64,000 nt of DNA, taken from Paragonimus westermani. Its lineage: Eukaryota; Platyhelminthes; Trematoda; Plagiorchiida; Troglotrematidae. Made by a program: the position numbers and the translations under genes. Positions 13,113-25,500 of this stretch are shown here, in pieces. The notes below the pieces were generated by a model. It was given only the letters and a program-made list of their open reading frames with translations. It was not told where the DNA came from and searched no databases. The stretch spans positions 1 through 64,000 of the forward strand of contig QNGE01003546.1 of NCBI GenBank assembly GCA_008508345.1, written 5' to 3'. Each line of letters starts with the position of its first letter. The stretch's first letter is position 1.

Positions 13113-13314
13113 TAAGTAGATCGAATGAAATTTGTCTGCAACCTAACTGGAATTTTCTCATCGATTTGAAGTGGTAGGATAGTTACTATGTCACCTCTCA
13201 AAACAGTCGAATAACGTGAACATTTTGCTGTCTTTCTCATAACGGAACAAATTCTAGAAATTTTTACACGATTCGAATAGGCCCATAGATTAATTAGAGT
13301 TCATGGGTGTTTTG

Positions 13315-14295
13315 GGCGGACAGTCTGTTTCCGGTTATTCATCACTCGGCCAACTACATCACGTTTCACACCATCATGGTTGTTAAGCGAGTGAAATCAG
13401 GAGCAATTACTCACACAACTACATCAAATGGTTGTGAACTAGAGGACATCTGGGTGACAAAATTGATCTCCGGAGTTGTCAAGTCAGTAACGGGGAGCCA
13501 TGGTAGCCATAGGGCCTGAACAGATTTTTTCTGAACGCACAACTATGGATTACACAACCGAATTCCGATCGCCTCCGTCGTGGCCAGCGTATGAAATTTG
13601 ACTCCTCTGGATTGACGACTGGGCAAGCGGCAAATGGGCTGAAAGCCAATTCCGGTGAGACTTGGTGCCCTGAATCAACAAGATGCGCCAGAATGACACT
13701 CGAAATGGACTTCATCTCTTCATTAATCAACCATATGGGGTGGTGCTCATGTAACCTCTGAGAGAGGCGCCTGGTTGTGCGACCGATGTACCTTGCTCCA
13801 CAGGAGCATGTGAAAGAGTAAACACAAAGGGAGGTCACATATTTAGGCAATGCAACTTTCAGTTTTACGTGGACTACCGAGTTGAATCTGAACGATAATC
13901 GCAGTCGCACCGCACTGTAGGTCTTATCAATTGCGTTAATTGTTCTACCAGTAATCTGTTCAGCCAACACCTCGCCACTGTAGACCAGCGTCGTGTAAAA
14001 CTTCTTTTCCGCATATTAGAGCCTAACTTTCGGTTCTATCAGTTCCCTATGTCTATCCACAAAGTTTACAGGATAGGCGTTCTGTGTGAATATCCGCCTT
14101 AAAAACACCATTTCTGCTTCAATCATCATCAGTGTTAAACTGAGCACACGGTTTTCCTTCCGTCCGAGGGATACGTAACTGAGAAATTGAATATACTGGC
14201 CGTTCCAAGTTCCTCACCTTTCGGTCGCTTGACAACCGCGGTGATATAAAATGTTATTTATTTGGCCCGATGGTGAATAACCAAAAAGAGACTGT
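13315..14295 (-). mobile_element. Penelope-like element copy 2, 5'-truncated
   Basis: A minus-strand GIY-YIG region (13479-14130) is flanked by two related segments in opposite orientation: 13315-13392 on the plus strand and about 14225-14295 on the minus strand. Both read GACAGTCT followed by GGTTATTCA and a GGCCAA motif. The first continues TCATGGTTGTTAAGCGAGTG and the second CGCGGTTGTCAAGCGACCG. The reverse-transcriptase palm seen in copy 1 is absent, so this copy retains only the 3' coding part. The same GGTTATTCATCA-type end motif occurs at copy 1, tying both to related PLE families. Confidence 0.8.
13479..14130 (-). pseudogene. PLE copy 2: GIY-YIG endonuclease with RT thumb remnant
   Basis: From about 14125 the minus strand reads FLRRIFTQNAYPVNFVDRH, then an in-frame TAA at 14016-14018, then EKKFYTTLVYSGEVLAEQIT and RLRLSFRF. 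These match the linker of Penelope elements. VYSFTCSCGARYIGRTTRRL follows at about 13755-13815, a well preserved GIY-YIG motif with its CxCG approach, then LSQRLHEHHP and the conserved HLVDSGH. The family uses this domain to nick DNA for integration. A frame change near 13590 moves the C-terminal LCVQK-type motif out of frame, so despite a 163-codon open frame the protein is not intact. Confidence 0.85.
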
Positions 14296-14835
14296 CTGCC
14301 AAAACACCTTTGACTTCTAATGGTGACACCGTCACAGTGTCAATATGTTGTTTGCTTGTGATGACCGCGGTTGTCGCAGAGACCAGTTCGGTGATTGCTG
14401 TATCCGACACGTTATCCTCCGATTCTATACAATTCTATTTGGGAGGATAAAAGAACGCGCAGCAAATTGTTTGAAGTACCATGTATAAGAATCACCAAAC
14501 CCATAATCCGTACAGCTTATTAATACCAGCTGCAATCACTACAGAAAAGCTATGGAGAGTTAAAATACATCGCAGTAGCAGTGAAAACACATTGTCAAAA
14601 AGATTTTAGCGAACGAACATTTTTCTCAGTCGAGATAAGCTTTCAAATGTGACTATTGCTCATTGGTGTGGGAGTTCATTGAATTGCTTGCATCGTGCCA
14701 CATTTGTCCGATACTCAAATAAGTGAAGGGCAAGAATTATGACAAGAAAAAAGAACAACGTGTATCTTCCGTGTGGAACAATTTAGACTATTTTTGGCTG
14801 GAGGTTGGAATCAACAAGCAAGGCGGACATCAAAT
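14296..14835. other. Non-coding stretch, nothing recognised
   Basis: No open frame with domain similarity and no copy of the window's repeat families was seen between the second Penelope-like element and the candidate exon at 14836. Confidence 0.45.
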
Positions 14836-15063
14836 TTAGCAGTTGTTCGGAAAGTGCCGCTTCAGTCGCAGTAACAAGTTTCTCTTCAACTGTAGACGTT
14901 CCAGCCATTGTATGTCTGTCGTCGGATCGTACATCTCGCTGCCATTGGCCTCCTCGTGTTCCTCTCCGGGCAATTCTTTCGACATCGCGTTATTTGATAG
15001 GCTATGAGAGGAAGTGTTGACGGTTGGTTGGGTTGTTGCGGTTTCGGTAGTCGTCGCTGCGGA
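14836..15063 (-). CDS. Candidate terminal exon, unknown protein
   Basis: Minus-strand reading from about 15063 gives SAATTTETATTQPTVN, then MSKELPGEEHEEANGSEMYD and, near the end, WLERLQLKRNLLLRLKRHF before a TAA at 14836-14838. The Thr/Ser-rich start, acidic middle and basic leucine-rich end look like a real C-terminus, not random sequence. A pyrimidine-rich tract (CCTCTTTCTTCTCACTGTTCC) precedes two possible acceptors, AAAAAAG|TCC (exon end 15063) and CCGCAG|CG (exon end 15056). The product is not recognised and no partner exon was identified. It starts in phase 0 if the first acceptor is used, so it could also be an alternative tail of the upstream channel gene. The two other frames are interrupted or less convincing. 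Confidence 0.35.
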   Translation of the reverse strand, partial: SAATTTETATTQPTVNTSSHSLSNNAMSKELPGEEHEEANGSEMYDPTTDIQWLERLQLKRNLLLRLKRHFPNNC

Positions 15064-16429
15064 CTTTTTTGGAACAGTGAGAAGAAAGAGGGTATGAATA
15101 AGAATAGCTACTACTTACATTACAGTAGCTAACCTTAGGTGAGTCTTACTGTACACTTTTTTCAGGCATTATGCACGAAACACTTTATCCCAGTTGTAGT
15201 TTGTGTGAGGATGAGAGTAGGGTTGATTTATTCATATACTCCGTCTCAGAATACTCACCAACAATCCCAGTTTGCTACAAAAGCCATGCAGTTTATGAAC
15301 AAAGTGCGAGTTGCACGCATACTATCGAAAAACAACCATCTGACTCCCAATAACAACCACTTATAGAGGGATCAGAGTTGAGCTGATTATCTCACGAATA
15401 GGCCTTCTACTGACAAATTAGACAATTTAGAACAGCATAATGACCGAACCTTAATGTGCATCGGGAAAATAACACGAATGTGTCGGGTCAATCAGTTACG
15501 TGTGCAATGACTACTTTTAAAGTGTCTGTATGCTGAACCATTTTTAGTGATCTTATATTGATTTGGGTTGATCGACAACCGTGAGTCAGTGTTACCGATT
15601 GATAGTAGCAGGTGCATCTCACAAGTGGATTTAAAGACAGCTTTCTGAAAAGCTCGTTCGAATCAGAAAACTCTGATTCCGTGCAGATCAAAAGGTTTGT
15701 CATTCAACTTATCAGTCACAAAAATTCAGTTCTCAAGAGTTGTTTTCACAGCAGTCTACTCGTCGGATTATTTGTGAAACGTCATGTGACAGCTGGACAA
15801 GAGTGGGGACTTCGGTTCAACTGTATGGTCCGCAATTTCTTCGAGTGCCTTGCAAATACAGCTGATGAAGAGCAAGCTGCTTAAAGAGTCTTGTGATTCC
15901 TGTAATTGGTCCACAAGTCTACCTGTTCCAGGTATATGTTCATAATGCTGTGGCACACGAGAATAAATTGACCAAACAATTGTAGCAAGTAAGATGAAAT
16001 TGACATGAGTGATACTGGCACAAATACACGTAAATTTTAGTAGACATTTGATTAAATATAGAAAATTTTCATCTTTATTCTAATATGAGTTTCATCACCT
16101 TATGACCGGTAGAAGCACTTAAATTCAGCTTGTTCCCAGACTTGTGTACAACAGAGTCAATAATACGTAAAACAGTGTTCAAATGATCAATACAATTAAG
16201 AACCATGTAACGATAACCTTCGTCTTACCAACAAATTATGCTTCCCCCTATTGAAATACGGTAAACCAGCGTTGATAGTACCGCACAATTTTTGTCTTCT
16301 GGAAATCAATAGGGATAGCTACATACTATCCACATCAATGGTTTAATTCGTGTGTCTTCCAATTCGACGGTTCGGCATGGAGTTTGAAAAAAATGCACTA
16401 ACTGAAGCATCCACATTGAATCAAAAGCT
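15064..16429. other. Unrecognised stretch
   Basis: No domain was recognised. The minus-strand frame at 15768-15956 (PGTGRLVDQLQ, ICKALEEIADH) has protein-like wording but lacks clear splice borders, so it is not called. Confidence 0.4.
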
Positions 16430-16951
16430 GTCAGGTAACTACAGGTTTTAGTACCCTTAGCCAACATATACCATGTAACTGCGAACCTGTGGATGCTTGT
16501 GAAAACGAAGGCAAATGTATGTGATCGTCTACCAGTTATCGTACTGGGTTTACTTGGCGGCATTCACGAGTACACATCGAAAGCAAGTTACCACCTTTTT
16601 AATACTCTGAATCATTTACGGACTCAAATGGTTCAATTTGCTACGCAACTTATGTTGCCCTCAAACAGGCTGCTAACTACTGACCTTCGTTCTAACCAAC
16701 TAACTTGTCGGCTGAATTGTTCTACAATGATTTTCCTCCATTCGCTTCCCTGTTCCAAGTTAACGTCTTTAACACTACGGTCGACTTGTGTCTTTCACTT
16801 TACCGAAATTCGTGAAGGCTACAGAACTTCTCCAGTTACTTATAATAATCTGACCTCCGGAAAATCAAGTTGCACATCACCTTCTAAGTCAGTTTGTTTG
16901 ACTGATGTGGTGTATGTCCACAGCCGTCTACTTACAGATGGTTCATATTAG
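16430..16951 (+). pseudogene. Ty3/gypsy integrase C-terminal relic
   Basis: The plus-strand frame through 16493-16951 reads ANIYHVTANLWMLVKTKANV then RLPVIVLGLLGGIHEYTSKA. These fit the gypsy integrase region normally worded TAYHPxANGxVERFHRxLK ... LPLVLLGLRTxxKEDxxxSPAELVYG. Farther on, VFHFTEIREGYRTSPVTYNN resembles the FVRxDxxRxPLxPPYxGPY stretch near the end of the integrase. Catalytic residues lie upstream and were not found. The alignment is by eye and loose, consistent with an old, mutated copy. Alternative: an unrelated open frame with chance resemblance. Confidence 0.55.
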
Positions 16952-19198
16952 CTATGACTGCCTGTGACCAATTTTATCGCAACCGGAGTGTAACCCTCTT
17001 GTAAACTACATACCAAATTATCAGCTTAGGATGTACGAGAGCACGGTAAGCTCATGATGGCTCACTAGTGAGGCTTTACGTAAACTTGCCACGCTGGTAT
17101 TACCTAGCGCGGAAACCGAACGTTCAGAAGGTGTTCAACCAGCTAACGGAATAGCCCAATAACGTCCACATCTAAAGCTGCAAATATTTTCTATTTCTCA
17201 ACGTGTTTTATATTCATCTAATCGTTTTGAGGTTATCGGTCGCCTGGGCGACCCAATCATCGCAAATTCATCAGACTGAAAGCTTTCTTCGAACTGTACG
17301 TTGTTCATCAACTCCTTTTACTAACAACGGTTTAATGAAGTTTGGTTAACAGGTGCGAATATGATGTGCATTCAAAGCTGTCCGGTCGTTTTAAGTGTCG
17401 ACTATTCATACAAAATGCACATAGACATTTTGTTGTTAAACCTACTTACCCCTCCCCCACTCAGATGATTCATACTGAGCTGACTGAGACTCTTGAATCT
17501 TTTCAATAAATGATCAGTGAAAAGGCTAGAATCGGTTGAGTTAACACCCCATTATAACCCGTCTACTGGTAGAATGCAGATGAACTCTCAGTTAGCGACG
17601 GACATTTTAAACTCCGAGTATTGTTGCGTAGTATTATGGACGGCAGTATTGTTTGCGAACATGTCGAGACAAGGCAGCACTCTGTTAGTTTCCACGTCAA
17701 CCCTCGCAACAACACCTTCTCATATTAGGGAAATCACGATCATTTGGAAGAAGAAAGTTTCGAGTATGTGCTGCTAATTTGGCTGGATGTTTTTGAACCA
17801 GAAATTGTCGACGCCGATGCTGAAGAATGAACCAAAGTGTAATCAGAACCTTCTTCGATGTATAAAAGTTCACAAAAATCAACCAATTGCTTTTGTCAAC
17901 AATTATTCTCCCCTACAGAAATATCCCCGAAAGTTGTGCCAGCTGTTGTCATGTTTTATCAGATGGCGTTGTAAAGCCCAGTTACGGCGCCAGTTGTTTT
18001 GGGCATAACGGATGAATGAAGCTTATGTAGTTTACTATGAGAAGAGATAGTCCAATAGGAAACCCAATGGAAATCTCAGCGCGATTAATTCAGAAGCCGT
18101 TCCCGGAGTTTGGCTACAATATCGATCCAAACAAATTATTCACTACGTTTTAATTTTACACTAACTCCAGATTTCTGAGCATCGTTGAAGCCTTAGTGTT
18201 CAAACAAAGACAAGAAGTGACGTGTGACAAGAAGACACTCAAATTGACGATATTATATTGAATCTGAATTGCTTCTATACCGATGACATTGTCACGCTTA
18301 CTGGAAGATACCGATCATAACCAGTATCACGCGGATGAGATTTGTAGAAACTTTAAAATCATGTAAAAAGAAGGAAATACCGACGGTTGCTTTCAGACTT
18401 CACTTGTCTTCAGTTAGCATAATTATGGCCAACATTCTCCCCCCAGTTTCTCCTATTTACAAGGAGTTGTAACCAAGCATTATTGTTCGCACAAAACTAT
18501 GAGAAACATTTGTCCCATGGCTACTTGAATATGCACAAACACAATTGAATTTATATAGAGCACCGGATGCTCTAGTAACGGAATGAAGTAACGAAGGGAA
18601 ACAAAACTGGAAACACTATGAGGTTCCATTGAATCACCCCCGTTGACTTCGATCCACCGCCAGTGTGCCTGATCAATGAAGTACGTGATTGTTTGGGCTT
18701 AACGGAATGAGTTCATGTCAGCATGCTTTTTCTTCAAAACAGTGTCATAGATTGACTTCATGGTTGTTACTAATCCATTGATCCATCATTTTAAAAGCTT
18801 ATGAAATTGAAAGTAATTTGTTTATGCTCGCCATCTATTTCTAAGCCGTGAACCCTTAGACTAAATTTAATTGCTTCACTAACGTAGGGCTGATAGTCAT
18901 TAACGAGCATCGGTGCAAGCAACATTCCACCCTGTAATTGTCAATCACTCTGGATGATGGATTTGTTGAGCGTTAAGGTTTCTACTGTTCCGAGGACTTA
19001 GTCAAGTAACCCTTAACAGATCACCCAGAAATGAATACAACAGGGCGTATTTGGGATACCTATTTTCCTACAACGTTAAGCTAACCTACTGATTAAAAAG
19101 TTTTCACAGCAACTGGACTAGCTCCTCAAGACTTCACCACAAGAAACCACTCGCCCTGATCAAACAACTGCAACCTAGAAGCTTTGCAATGGAATAGT
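16952..19198. other. 3' flank of the channel gene, nothing coding seen
   Basis: This lies downstream of the channel gene's stop codon (minus strand). A possible poly(A) signal ATTAAA on the minus strand lies at 18866-18871, about 330 bases after the stop. Open frames at 17517-18008 on the plus strand are unrecognised. No repeat family from elsewhere in the window was identified. Confidence 0.4.
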
Positions 19199-19384
19199 TT
19201 ACAGACACACTTGTTCTTTATTGGCGAGTTTACTGACACCTTTCGTTGGATACAATCTGCCCAGCTGCGACGGGCTTGTACTGATTCGGCGGCAATGAAA
19301 CTGCCTTAACTCCAAGGAGTTCCGAGTTGACTTTCGCCGAAGTTCCTGAGTGATTGGATTTTCCGGACAAGAGGCCTCCAACAC
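19199..19384 (-). CDS. CNG channel, terminal exon
   Basis: A strong 3' splice site (TTTTTTTCCTCAG|GTG) at 19385/19384 opens a phase-0 frame of 61 codons and a TAA at 19199-19201. The phase fits the exon ending at 29337. The tail starts VLEASCPENPITQELRRKST and ends NKEQVCL. RRKST has the form of a basic-directed kinase site. CNG C-terminal tails are poorly conserved, so the assignment rests on strand, phase and splice quality and not on homology. An additional exon between this and 29337 cannot be excluded. Confidence 0.7.
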   Translation of the reverse strand: MLEASCPENPITQELRRKSTRNSLELRQFHCRRISTSPSQLGRLYPTKGVSKLANKEQVCL

Positions 19385-20351
19385 CTGAGGAAAAAAACAA
19401 GTTAAGAAATGGGGTTCAAGCTGTTTAACGAAATTTGTGAATACGAACTTCTTACTGTTCAGTTCGCCCAGGGAGAAGCCAATGAAGATAAGTAGAACTT
19501 GTCAGTGGCTAGAAACTAAAATATACACATAAGTTTTGTTAATAGGTTTTTATATCAAAAGATTCACTGTTTAAATGAGTGTTACCTTATATCAAGGACT
19601 GTTTAGAGTATGGTAAATGTTTGGGATGGATTTGCTCAGCTTAGGATATAAAGTGGAATATACACAATTTGCACTTTTTCCCATGTAATTGCAAAACCTT
19701 GATGAGATTGACAGAAAACCGCTTCTTTTGAACATATAAACTTAACATTCTCGCATGTGTCCACAGCCCTCCTACTTCAACGTGTTTTCAAGGTTTCTCA
19801 AACTCGGTTGTGGGTGAATGTTTAAGTGCCTTACTCCGTTTGTGCTCACGAAATATGAAACAGGTTTGGTTTACAAACAAACTGATGGCAACCGAACCAA
19901 CAAGTGAGGTGAGCAAAACGATGGTTTCACATAAGGGATAGCTTGCGCACAAAGTGCTCCTTTCAAGAGTGAGAATCCGAAAGCTCTTGATGGTTGCAAA
20001 TGCAACTGACATTTATGTTATATCTATGTAAATCCTCGGTCTCTCAACGGTATCCTTAAGTAAACAAATTTCGTAAAATACATTCTCGATACATAGCCCT
20101 GGAAGCGTATTTGCCCAATTTTTGTTGACCCATACACAGTTAACTTTTATAAAATCAGGCATTGCCCACCCTACCAGCTGTAAACTAAACTGAGCCTAGT
20201 TGGTGCACAGTTTTGAATAGTGACACTGAAGAACGCGGTCAGTTTACATTTGCTCTGGCTACCGTTTCATACTACATCCACATATTTTAATGTAACTGAC
20301 CAAGATTTGAACTGTGGTCGATAAACGATGTTTTGTTATCAGTTAGTTTAT

Positions 20352-20630
20352 TTTCAAGTTGACCATCACTCACATTTGATCGCAGCGTTCGCATTCAGAT
20401 AGACTTTCCAGCCAGCCTCTTTCGAAAAGAAGCACTAGACTCGAGTTTCGCTCTCATTAGAGCTCGTCAGTAGTGCATATCCTTGCCACGGCCGGGATTT
20501 GAACTCCGGACATTCCAATCATGAGGCAACCGTGTTAACCACTGCGCCATTGACCTCACATTAGGCACGGCCGAATTATCAAATCTGAACGCTTAACCAC
20601 TCTCGCTTGTGAACAATGATCAGGTTAGTT
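20352..20630 (-). repeat. tRNA-derived SINE, well preserved
   Basis: On the minus strand it begins near 20630 with GAGTGGTTAAGCGTTCAGAT, then AATGGCGCAGTGGTTAACAC (A box, about 20535-20554). GGAGTTCAAATCCCGGCCGT (B box region, about 20490-20509) comes next. It continues TGGCAAGGATATGCACTACT, GAGCTCTAATGAGAGCGAAA, GAAAGAGGCTGGCTGGAAAG and ends GATCAAATGTGAGTGATGGT near 20355. The two boxes are spaced as in a tRNA, which is the internal RNA polymerase III promoter of tRNA-derived SINEs. This is the least decayed copy in the window. It sits in the last CNG intron. Confidence 0.85.
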
Positions 20631-22700
20631 TACTTATAAGTTCCTTTATATGGTGCTGGTTCTTGCTGGACGTCCTCCATACTGTACGACTAAGGTTACG
20701 CAATGCTCTAGTAGTCGGACCTGATTATTCTGTGCATAAGTAGACATCAGGGTACTCTTCTGCGACTCATGCTAATCTGCCGTACCAAAGAGGACAACTT
20801 TACTTCATGGTGCCGTGTCCTATTGTGTTCAAGTGCGTTATAGACAGACTGGATTCGTTTGCAGGACAATCACCACTGGAGAAAAAAAATTGAGACGGGA
20901 TCTTGATAAGTGAGTGTTTAGTACAGACTCAGGGGCGAACGAACTAGTCATTCAGTATATGTTGCTCATGGTTAAGTTAAGCATTAGTGTTAACCATTGA
21001 TGTATTGCTGTCTATGATGATGATGTTTTGACTCCAATGGGATCCGAACTTCTTCGAAGAGGATTTACTTGTTGCAAGATATCCGCATCAAATCTGGCAC
21101 GGATGAAGTAACACATCTTGTTTAACGTGTTATTAATTCATGTATTGAGAATAAAAACATTACAAGTAAGTTGTAGTACTCTACGTTCCAACCACCTCAG
21201 GTGATCTTCGTCAGCAATGTGTTGTAATCGAAATCATATTAACAAGGGAACAGAGGTTACTTTAGGTTTGCCTTCGGTAGGTCAATGCACGTTATCTGTG
21301 AACAGATTGGTCAAATTCTTTGCCCATCAAGCGGCGCTGAGGCTGATGTGAATAGAGCTTGCTTGTGTTTGGTGTCATTCCTCATTCCACGCCACATTGC
21401 AAATGGGGGTGTGCTATAATTGCGGTTAACGCGAGCGTATCGGTTGCAAATAGTGACAGCTTCGGTAGAGGATCGCTCGGCATAGAAAGTAGACATTTGT
21501 GAATCACTTGAGCCTGATTAAAAAATAGTTGTGAGTTTCAGACAGCGCATGTAATGTGATGGCCGAATGTATCATTACTCGGACGGGTCAATGTTTGATT
21601 GGAAACGTACACAATAACATTTTCCTGAAAGGAGTTAGTGTTTGTAAGAAACGTTTTCCCATTGTACATGCATAACTTCACAAACTCAGCAAAACCCATA
21701 TTAAATAACATATTTTAGACTAATGCAACAATCACATTTAGTGGATAGATGTTTTGTAAGGTTATTGGAGAACAGCAACGAGGAGTGAATTAGCTAGCAA
21801 AAATGCTTGCATAATTTATGTTTCAGATCGCATCATTCGTTTAGCCCTTGTCTGAACAAAACAGGCATTGACAGTACTGGTACGAACAATCAGAATATAC
21901 AATTCAAATTCCATAGATAACTGTGATGGTTATTGTTTTAGGAAAAACTGCGACTGTTTTCTTAGAAATCCTCGAATTCAATACGGAAAGGATTCACCCA
22001 TGTATATCACCTAGTGGATGATAGATTAAAGATGGCTATCACATCCATACATGGTTTTTGAAGCAAGATTTGGGTGTTTGAAACATCTGTGCTGCACATT
22101 ATTTGTTCACTGGTTCTACCACACGCATTAGTTTATCTTTTGAGAAAATGGGTAACAAACTTCTGTTATGGCATTTCTGTGAACGGGGGAAATGATGAGA
22201 ATACCCTCCGGAAACTCAATGAATGAAATCAAACAAAGATGTAACAGGCTGACTGCTTCTGTAAAACTATGAGTTCAGTCTTTCCACCAAACTATGGCAG
22301 TGCATCAGTTTGCTGACGACTTGTTGAAAGCCGCTACGGCAATCAAATCATGTGTTTTGCTTCGCCGAATTTTCCCTTAACCATAAAACAATATCCATGG
22401 CAAAGTCTCACGCCCTACATATACATATATAGTAAAGTGAAAACCCAACTGGGGGAGGTGGTATCTTACACTTCTAGTCGCAGATAACCATTGCTTTTTC
22501 CCTTCACGTTGCAGAGTCGGTGGTCCGCACGGTCTCCGGATAACAGACTCCAACCGAGGGTACAACAACTGGCTGAACAGTGACGTAATGCCCTTCACTG
22601 TTTCTTAGCCTCTTCTTACTTCTGTCATGATCTTACATGTCCTCGATAAACACTTATTGACAAAATCTCGCTCTTTCTCTCGACCGCCATTCTATGTACG

Positions 22701-22718
22701 TATATATATATATATATA
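22701..22718. repeat. (TA)n microsatellite
   Basis: Uninterrupted TA dinucleotides followed by a short CA run, within a channel-gene intron. Confidence 0.9.
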
Positions 22719-24779
22719 CACACTTATACATTTGTCTGTCATCAAATCCTTTCGGTAGCCCAACTAGTTATCTACACATTTTAGCGATAAATTCAACGAA
22801 ATTCGTATTTGTCTCATTTTCAAAGAATTAAATATCTGGACGATAGCTAGAGATATCTGTGATTTTTCTTCCCTGGATAGCTGTGTATTGACTGACCCGA
22901 CAGTAGTGGCTCATTGTATGTACCCGTAGCTCTTATTTCATGAAAGTCGTATAATTTTGTTCTCTGTGAGCACAATGAGAAACTGAACTTCTGAGTGACG
23001 TTATTTCGACAAGGTTCAGCTCGAGAGCTTGAACATAGGTGGGTGAAAAAACCAAGACATTCTGCAAACTTCCATACTGTGTGCAACATTACCAGCAATA
23101 AACGAACGAACATACTTGAAATTCACTCTGTATTCATCAGAACGCAAAAAAACAGATGAAAGTTTTGTTGTTGTTTTAACTTGTTCCAGGTATACATGTT
23201 CGATATAATGTAAATCGTTCGACAAGCTGTATGGTAGTATTGACGGAAGTGCTAACATGATAGGTATAACCGTTGTTAGCAACACTGTTTTTGAAACAAC
23301 GACATGTGAAGCACGCATCGGCCGTAAGTACTGCTTGCTTCGTTGGCAACAGCAACGATCGGAAGGGCATAAGAAACTTTCAAGAGCGAGCTTTCTTCAT
23401 AAACTATTTTTTGTTTGAGCTGGTATACTTCACTGGTTACAGAGGATAGCCAATTTTATGAAAAACTATCCACTAATCTGCAGAATAGAATGACTTGAAT
23501 GTCATAGATTAGGAAAGAGTCGTTTTCACGTATCGCAGAAAACGTCTACACAATACGCTATTCCAAACTCAGAGAATATTCATAATAACGCTATCCTCGT
23601 GTAAAAACGCAGCTATTGAACAATGGAATAAATTGTTATGTTGTCTGCATGGAATACAAAGTTGATTTTGCGAACTTCTTGAAACAATGTTTATTCAAAA
23701 TTAATTTTGAGCAGCCCAAGGTTCAAGCAGTTTTGTTTGACAGAATGCATATACATAAACAGAAACCGGAATCCACTGTGTGAATGAGTAGGGCGTTCGC
23801 AATCTTCTTACCTTGTTTAACCCGACAGTGTAAAGTTTCATTTGTTTTGAAAACTCAACGGAACCGATTGTTGAAAATAATGAGAACGCTGTCGATGAAC
23901 GTTTAAACATTGCATATTCTATCTGCTATAGCCATCCTCTGACAAAGCTACCGTGGGTTGTTGCACCTACTCATGAACAGCACAACTTAGTTGTTGCTGA
24001 AACATCCACGGATTTTTGGAAAGGTGTTAATCGGTAAATTTCAGTTATCTTTAATAGTCCCTGCGAGAATAATCACTCCCCTTCTATCATATTTTCAGAT
24101 AGAGGATTTACGACGGGAAACCTACTAGTTTACACAGGGTCGTAGACTTTATCTGGCTCGTAAATGATGGTGGCAGGTTCAAAACTCAGGACTGTAACGT
24201 AATTTCTTTGAAAGAATGTTAGAGGTAAATAAACAACCAAAGTTGATCGATAAAGCAACGATAACATTGTAATTATGTGAGCTGTACACTTGCGGCACGA
24301 AAGGGTAGTTTTATTGAGAATCATCACATTGGTAAGTAGCTCTTTGTTGTCATCAGCACCACACACGCCAAGGTGTCTAACCTAAAACAAACGAATAAGC
24401 GGTAGATTAACAGGTCACAGACGGATTCTCTTACACTTAGGGATCATCACTAGTGGTGGTCACTGAGGGAAAATGCCTAATGAAACTACCTTCAACACAT
24501 TTGAGAGTATTGACCGTTGCCTCAGGAAAACAGTCTGCAGGCCAATTGTAAAGAACTAATGAACTTCACCCTATGAGGGGAGGGCGTGTAGAAGTCAAAG
24601 AAAGCAAGATATCGTCCATCACCAAATTATTCCGCATAAAACTTGTCTGTGTAAAACACAGTACTACTAAGCTCTCATCCCCTTGAATGGATCCAACTGT
24701 GAATTTGAGCAAGTACCGATGTCGTGAGCCTAGAACGAGGTTAGTAAAAAGAATGTTGAATAGTAAAATATACACTAGT

Positions 24780-25170
24780 TTTACGGTTGATAATGCTAAG
24801 TCCGTGCATAAAAACAATTTCTTGCTGGATTGCACTCGGCTGCCCCTTTTTTGACCCACAAATGCTCCAACTAGTTCCGGAACTTTTCACTTTCGAAACA
24901 GGGTCCCTGGTCGGTGAATAGGTTTTGCGTTGTTCCATGATCTGTAACAATGTGCCCTTGTATACGGTGTTGTACGCTGATCGGGTTCAGCGACTACTCT
25001 AATCCACCTTGTGAAGTGATCCGTCACGACAACAATGTGCTGGTTTCTGTAATTTGTTGCTGGGATAAGACCCATCACACCCATCATTCATAGTTCCCCA
25101 ATTTCACTTACTGGGACTAGCTGGGTGACAGTGTCTAGGGCGGTTAGTGCTTTTCCGCATCTGACATTGT
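24780..25170 (-). pseudogene. Ty3/gypsy integrase fragment, frameshifted
   Basis: Minus-strand reading gives LIPATNYRNQHIVVVTDHFT then RWIRVVAEPDQ at about 24990-25080, the start of the retroviral-type integrase core with its first catalytic Asp in VVVTDHF. After a frame change, NLFTDQGPCFESEKFRN at about 24885-24935 carries the second Asp of the D,D-35-E triad (TDQG). Just upstream, RCGKAL near 25150 may be a remnant of the zinc-binding end. The third catalytic Glu is not visible and there are frame changes and a stop. The fragment ends about 17 bases from an LTR that faces the other way, so it comes from a different insertion. Confidence 0.8.
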
Positions 25171-25186
25171 CGGGAAGCTAGTTTAG

Positions 25187-25471
25187 TGAGGATAGACGGT
25201 CGCGCTATACTACTTACACCGCTATTCAGTAGCAGCATGGATCGAAATGATCGCGGGACAAATACGGAAAGGATCATTGGAGGGCAGCATCACATGGAAT
25301 GGCTTTCGTCACATGATGTAACTGAGACATGGTGTCCAAAGCGACTGGAGCATCCTCAGATGAGTGTGGTGTGCAAATGAGTGTTTTTGTTCGCAGCCTG
25401 GTTGAGACACATAACACTTGTATTGGTTTCCCCAAAAAAAACTTCTGTGCCATTCGCCTTTTCGGTTCACA
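25187..25471 (+). mobile_element. LTR (family A) of a gypsy-type element
   Basis: Starts TGAGGATAGACGGTCGCGCT and ends CCTTTTCGGTTCACA. It is closely similar over its full length to the reverse complement of 63529-63825. Sequence following it, ACAATTCGTGCCGTGACCAG, is a plausible primer-binding site region, and a gag-like ATG follows at 25501. This order (LTR, primer site, gag) makes it the 5' LTR of a plus-strand element. Compared with the copy at 63529 its AATAAA poly(A) signal has become a run of A. Confidence 0.8.
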
Positions 25472-25500
25472 ACAATTCGTGCCGTGACCAGGATTCCAAG

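Noticed and set aside
20490..20555. tRNA-like A and B boxes considered as a genuine tRNA gene
   Set aside because: No cloverleaf with an acceptor stem could be built, and the same sequence recurs with a long non-tRNA tail, which is the SINE pattern.
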